Source of the DNA: an uncultured Rivibacter sp.
GTDB taxonomy: Bacteria; Pseudomonadota; Gammaproteobacteria; Burkholderiales; Burkholderiaceae
NCBI GenBank assembly: GCA_946480925.1
Contig: CAMLLU010000058.1
Span: forward strand, 1 to 37,360
Reading direction: 5' to 3'
Length of the DNA: 37,360 bases
Numbering within the stretch: position 1 is the first letter of the stretch; each line of letters starts with the position of its first letter. Positions 34,253-37,360 of the stretch are shown piece by piece. Below the pieces are notes generated by a model that saw only the letters and a program-made list of their open reading frames with translations, made no database searches and was not told the origin of the DNA. The position numbers were made by a program, and so were the translations under genes.

Positions 34253-35709
34253 GCTGCACCCCCGAACACCGAGACCTTCGAGAACTTGCACACCGGCGCC
34301 GCGTGGCCCACGCGGATGATCTGCGCCGGCTCGCCCTTGCCGCAGTAGGGCGTGCCCATCACCTGGAAGGTCGAACCATCGCCCACCATCGAGAGCGAGC
34401 GCCAGAAAGTGGCGGAGATGCCGCGGTAGTTGGGGTTGCGCACCACCTCGGCCAGGCGGCCGTTGCGGATGACGCGGCCGTATTCGCAGCCGAACTGGAA
34501 CTTGTTGCGCGAGTCGTCGATGCTCCAGGAGCAGTTGGTGTGCATGAGCACGCCGTGTTCGACGGAGCCGATGATCTGCTCGAGGCTCGCATCGCCCGGC
34601 TCGACGTTGAGGTTGCTCATGCGGTCGATGGGCGCGCGGTTCCACGAGCAGGCCCGGGTGGTGGCCACGCCGCCCAGGTCGAGGCCGAGCGAGCGTGCAC
34701 GCGCCTGCGAAATGGCGCCGCCCAGCGGGCGCTTGAGGATGCCGCGCTCGATGATGTATTGGCGCTCGGCACCGGAGCCGTCGTCGTCGAAGGCGAAGCC
34801 GGCGAATTCGAAGGCCTGCGTGGGGTCGTAGGTGACGTTGAGCAGTTCGCTGCCGTACTGGTAGTGGCCGAACATGTCCATCGTCACGAAGCTGGTGCCA
34901 GCGAAGTTGCGCTCGTCGCCGAGGATGCGGTCGAGCTCCAGCGGGTGGCCGATGGACTCGTGGATCTGCAGCATCATCTGGTCGGGCATCAGCACGAGGT
35001 CCATCTCGCCGCTGGGGCACTGCGGTGCCAGCGCGAGCTCGACAGCCTCGCGCGCCACGCGCGGGCCGTCGCTCTGGAAGCCCGCGCGTTCCAGCACTTC
35101 GAGGCCACCTTGTTGGCAGAAGCCGTTGTACTGGCCGGCCGACGAGCGCGTCTGCGTCACGCCGTTGGCGTGGGCGGTGGCCTGGATGGCCGGCGTGAGC
35201 AGGCGCCAGTGCTGCTCGGCACGGCCGCCTTCGCTGGTGATGAACAGCTGGTCGGTCTGCACGGTCCACAGGCTGGCGGTCCAGTCGACGATGCGATCGT
35301 CACCGCCCTTGGTGGCCGCGCTCACCGTGTGCAGCAGGTCGAGCTTGGCCGGCAGGCCGAGGCCGTCGCTCGCTTGCTGCACCGGGCTTTCGTAGCGGCC
35401 GCTGGGGCGCGGCATCTGCAGCGAGGCGTAGTTGAAGACGGTCTTGCCGGCGCTTGCGCGGGCCAGCGTGGTGGCGCGTGCGAAAGCTTCCTTGAGCCCG
35501 GCTTCCGAGGTGTCGGATGTGGCTGCGTAGCCGAGGCCACCGTCGATCACGGTGACCATCACGCCTTCGTCGATGCTGAGGGAGGGCGCTTCGGCCACGT
35601 TCTGCCGCACACGCAGCTGTTCGGAACGTTCACTGACGCCGCGCACGGCCCAGTGTTGGATGCCTGGCGGCGCAGCCTTTTGCGCCTGGGTCTCTAGCGT
35701 ATCGAGCAT
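34249..35709 (-). CDS. TldD-type zinc metalloprotease subunit
   Basis: This 486-residue catalytic member of the TldD/PmbA family has the zinc motif HExxxH as HESIGH at residues 250-255, within QIHESIGHPLELDRIL. A likely third metal ligand is Cys456 in PYCGKGEPAQIIRVGHA, equivalent to the Cys of the MCGK segment in E. coli TldD. Such proteins pair with a TldE partner and degrade unfolded or unstructured peptides threaded into the dimer. An AGGCG-like ribosome binding site precedes the ATG at 35709. It heads a unit with the small ORF and the TldE-type gene. It differs from canonical TldD around the metal site, so it may be a paralogue. Confidence 0.92.
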   Translation of the reverse strand: MLDTLETQAQKAAPPGIQHWAVRGVSERSEQLRVRQNVAEAPSLSIDEGVMVTVIDGGLGYAATSDTSEAGLKEAFARATTLARASAGKTVFNYASLQMPRPSGRYESPVQQASDGLGLPAKLDLLHTVSAATKGGDDRIVDWTASLWTVQTDQLFITSEGGRAEQHWRLLTPAIQATAHANGVTQTRSSAGQYNGFCQQGGLEVLERAGFQSDGPRVAREAVELALAPQCPSGEMDLVLMPDQMMLQIHESIGHPLELDRILGDERNFAGTSFVTMDMFGHYQYGSELLNVTYDPTQAFEFAGFAFDDDGSGAERQYIIERGILKRPLGGAISQARARSLGLDLGGVATTRACSWNRAPIDRMSNLNVEPGDASLEQIIGSVEHGVLMHTNCSWSIDDSRNKFQFGCEYGRVIRNGRLAEVVRNPNYRGISATFWRSLSMVGDGSTFQVMGTPYCGKGEPAQIIRVGHAAPVCKFSKVSVFGGAA

Positions 35710-35812
35710 GGATTGCGCCTCGCTTCAGCAGACTCGCGCGGGCCGCGGTGGCGTGCCCGAGCGGGAAAAAGGTGAGGTGCAGTGTAGTCCTCGAAGCTGG
35801 AGAACCCCCGGC

Positions 35813-37021
35813 TCAGGCAGGCAGGGCTGTTAGCGCGAGGTAACAGGCGCCCAGGGTGTGGTAGTCCGTCTTGCCGGCCTGGCCCTTGAAGTCGTCGAGC
35901 TTGCGGTTGTCGCGGCTGAGCGTGTGAAACCACGCACCGTGCTCGTGGTCGATGAAATACGTCCACGCATACGACCACAGCCGGTCGAACCAGCGCCAGT
36001 AGTGCTCCACGCCCGTGGTCTGGCCGAGCAGGGCGGCTGCCGCGATGCTTTCGGCCTGGGTCCAGAAGAACTTGCGGTCGTCGATGACGGTGTGGCCGTC
36101 AGGCCCCAGGCGGTGGCGCAGGCCGAGTTCGGTGTCGTCCCAACCGCGTTCCATGGCCGCATCGAAGAGCGACTGTGCACGGCTCACCAGCCATTCCTGC
36201 GGTCGCCGGCGGTTGAGGATGAGCAGCAGCTTGGCCCATTCGGTCTGGTGGCCCACCTGGAAGCCGTAGGCGCGGAACAGCAGATCGGGCTGGTCGCGGT
36301 GGTAGTCCCAGTCGGTGCTCCAGTCGCGGCGGTGGTTTTCCCACACCAGCCCGCCGGTGAGGTCGGCCTGGCGCAGCGCGATGTTGCGGGCCAGCTGCTC
36401 CGCGCGGTCGAGGAAGCGCGCTTCCCCCGTTGCTTCATGCGCGCTGAGCAGGGCCTCGCAGATGTGCATGTTGGCGTCCTGCCCGCGGTAGGGGCGCAGG
36501 CTGCCGTCGGGTGTGGCTTCGTCGGCGTAGAGCCCGGGGCCGGATTCCCAGAACACGTCGTTCAGCCGCGTCCAGGTTTGTTCGAGCCACTCGCGTGCTT
36601 CGTGCACGCCGGCCATCAGCGCATGGGCATAAGCCAGGATCACGAAGGCCAGGCCATAGGCGTATTCGGTGTCGTCGATCACCTGCACCTGCTGCGGCTC
36701 GCCCTGCACACGCACGGCCCAGGCGTAGCGGCCGGTGTCGGTGTGGAGGTGCGCCTCGCGCAAGAAGCGCAGGCCGTGGCGCACGGCGTCGAGGTAGGTG
36801 GGCGCACGGAAGTGCGTGTGCGCCATGGCGTAGTTGAAGATGAAGCGCGTGCTGTTGACGAGGTAGCGGCTCTCGCGGTCGAAGACGGTGCCGTCGTCCG
36901 TGAAGAAGTGGAAGAAGCCACCGCTGCGGTCGATGCAGCGCGGGTGATAGAACGACATCGTGTGGAAGATGTGTTCCTTCAGGAAGGCGGCGGAGCGGTA
37001 GCGCGGAAACGTGGAATGCAT
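35813..37021 (-). CDS. AGE family sugar epimerase/isomerase
   Basis: This 402-residue (alpha/alpha)6-barrel enzyme belongs to the N-acylglucosamine 2-epimerase family, which includes GlcNAc 2-epimerase, mannose isomerase and YihS. Two probable catalytic histidines are His258 (QVGHQTEWAKL) and His388 (KTDYHTLGACY), at spacing close to the mammalian enzyme's pair. The substrate-pocket motif NSTRFIFNYA and the FWTQAESIAAAALL helix are also seen. The substrate is probably a free aldose/ketose such as mannose/fructose, but cannot be fixed. It starts 28 bp after a second, paralogous AGE gene on the same strand. Confidence 0.92.
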   Translation of the reverse strand: MHSTFPRYRSAAFLKEHIFHTMSFYHPRCIDRSGGFFHFFTDDGTVFDRESRYLVNSTRFIFNYAMAHTHFRAPTYLDAVRHGLRFLREAHLHTDTGRYAWAVRVQGEPQQVQVIDDTEYAYGLAFVILAYAHALMAGVHEAREWLEQTWTRLNDVFWESGPGLYADEATPDGSLRPYRGQDANMHICEALLSAHEATGEARFLDRAEQLARNIALRQADLTGGLVWENHRRDWSTDWDYHRDQPDLLFRAYGFQVGHQTEWAKLLLILNRRRPQEWLVSRAQSLFDAAMERGWDDTELGLRHRLGPDGHTVIDDRKFFWTQAESIAAAALLGQTTGVEHYWRWFDRLWSYAWTYFIDHEHGAWFHTLSRDNRKLDDFKGQAGKTDYHTLGACYLALTALPA

Positions 37022-37049
37022 CGAGCGACAGACGGACGAACGGCAGTTC

Positions 37050-37360
37050 TTACGCAGGGCTGTGGCCCAGGGCCTGCAGCACTTCGTAGCAGGCGCCCAT
37101 GGTGTGATAGTCCACCTTGCCGGCCGGGCTCTTTTCGTCGCTGAGCTTGCGGTTGTCCTGGCTCAGGATGCGATACCAGGCCCCGTGCTGGTGGTCCACC
37201 AAGTGGGCCCAACTGTAAGCCCACAGGCGCTCGTACCACTGCCAGTATTGGTTGTCGCCGGTGCGCACCGCCAGCAGCGCGGCGGCGGCCAGGCTTTCGG
37301 CCTGAACCCAGAAGTACTTGTCGCCGTCGCACACGCTGCGGTCGGGGGCGAAGCCGTAGA
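37050..37360 (-). CDS. AGE family sugar epimerase/isomerase, 3' part (5' end outside window)
   Basis: The C-terminal roughly 103 residues of a second AGE-family protein are present, open to the right edge (reading YGFAPDRSVCDGDKYFWVQAES from the edge). It aligns by eye with the end of the neighbouring gene: DHQHGAWYRILSQDNRKLSDEKSPAGKVDYHTMGACYEVL against DHEHGAWFHTLSRDNRKLDDFKGQAGKTDYHTLGACYLAL. The second catalytic-type His is kept. It is the upstream gene of a tandem pair, ending 28 bp before the other start. The GTG at 37334 is internal and not the true start. Confidence 0.9.
   Translation of the reverse strand, partial: YGFAPDRSVCDGDKYFWVQAESLAAAALLAVRTGDNQYWQWYERLWAYSWAHLVDHQHGAWYRILSQDNRKLSDEKSPAGKVDYHTMGACYEVLQALGHSPA

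Noticed and set aside
34165..35697. 510-codon antisense frame opposite the TldD-type gene
   Set aside because: It mirrors a well-supported metalloprotease gene and lacks any recognisable domain.

Overview
The window looks like chromosome from a high-GC beta-proteobacterium of the order Burkholderiales, probably near the Rubrivivax/Leptothrix/Methylibium/Piscinibacter group. This rests on the very GC-rich third codon positions and on gene blocks typical of that order (nuoLMN followed by a NUDIX and a DUF1178 gene; a GntR-like regulator, gluconokinase and TRAP transporter; kbl with an SDR-type threonine dehydrogenase). No rRNA, tRNA, insertion sequence, phage or CRISPR signal was seen. It reads as housekeeping and accessory-metabolic chromosome, not a mobile island. 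Coding density is very high and no gene-free stretch exceeds about 220 bp.

Layout. 1-5422 (+): the 3' end of the complex I operon (nuoL partial, nuoM, nuoN), then an ADP-ribose-pyrophosphatase-type NUDIX hydrolase and a DUF1178 protein. 5432-7215 (-): a two-gene unit with a DUF2069 membrane protein overlapping an FAD-dependent 2-hydroxyacid dehydrogenase. 7235-8476 (+): a YihY-family membrane protein whose start lies almost on top of the DUF2069 start. 8533-9864 (-): a PAS-PAS-GGDEF diguanylate cyclase. 9956-12848: an XRE-cupin regulator divergent from kbl-tdh (threonine to glycine plus acetyl-CoA), separated by a short region with striking palindromes. 12880-15363 (-): metY, an overlapping alpha/beta hydrolase and a DUF962/Mpo1-like protein. 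15489-18436 (+): a CBS-pair protein, aroC and an aldo/keto reductase. 18571-22998 (+): an RND efflux adaptor and pump. 23036-23776 (-): a phasin-like protein. 23931-28506: a LacI/GntR-type repressor divergent from gntK and a TRAP transporter (Q, M, P subunits), a probable gluconate uptake and phosphorylation system closed by a clear intrinsic terminator. 28686-32255 (+): a large soluble hybrid histidine kinase, followed by a membrane-anchored retropepsin-like protease. 32805-35709 (-): a TldD/TldE-type metalloprotease pair. 35813-37360 (-): two tandem AGE-family sugar epimerase/isomerase paralogues, the upstream one running off the window.

Most worth following up: (i) a 37-codon ORF sitting exactly between tldD and tldE, with 4-bp ATGA overlaps at both ends; (ii) the kbl control region, where GTTCG/CGAAC half-sites occur as two inverted repeats whose spacings differ by 10 bp, one of them on the predicted -10 box; (iii) two TAGCGCT-centred operators between the LacI-type regulator and gntK; (iv) the tandem AGE paralogues. 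No wholly new system can be claimed from sequence alone. The tldD-smORF-tldE arrangement is the nearest thing to one here.
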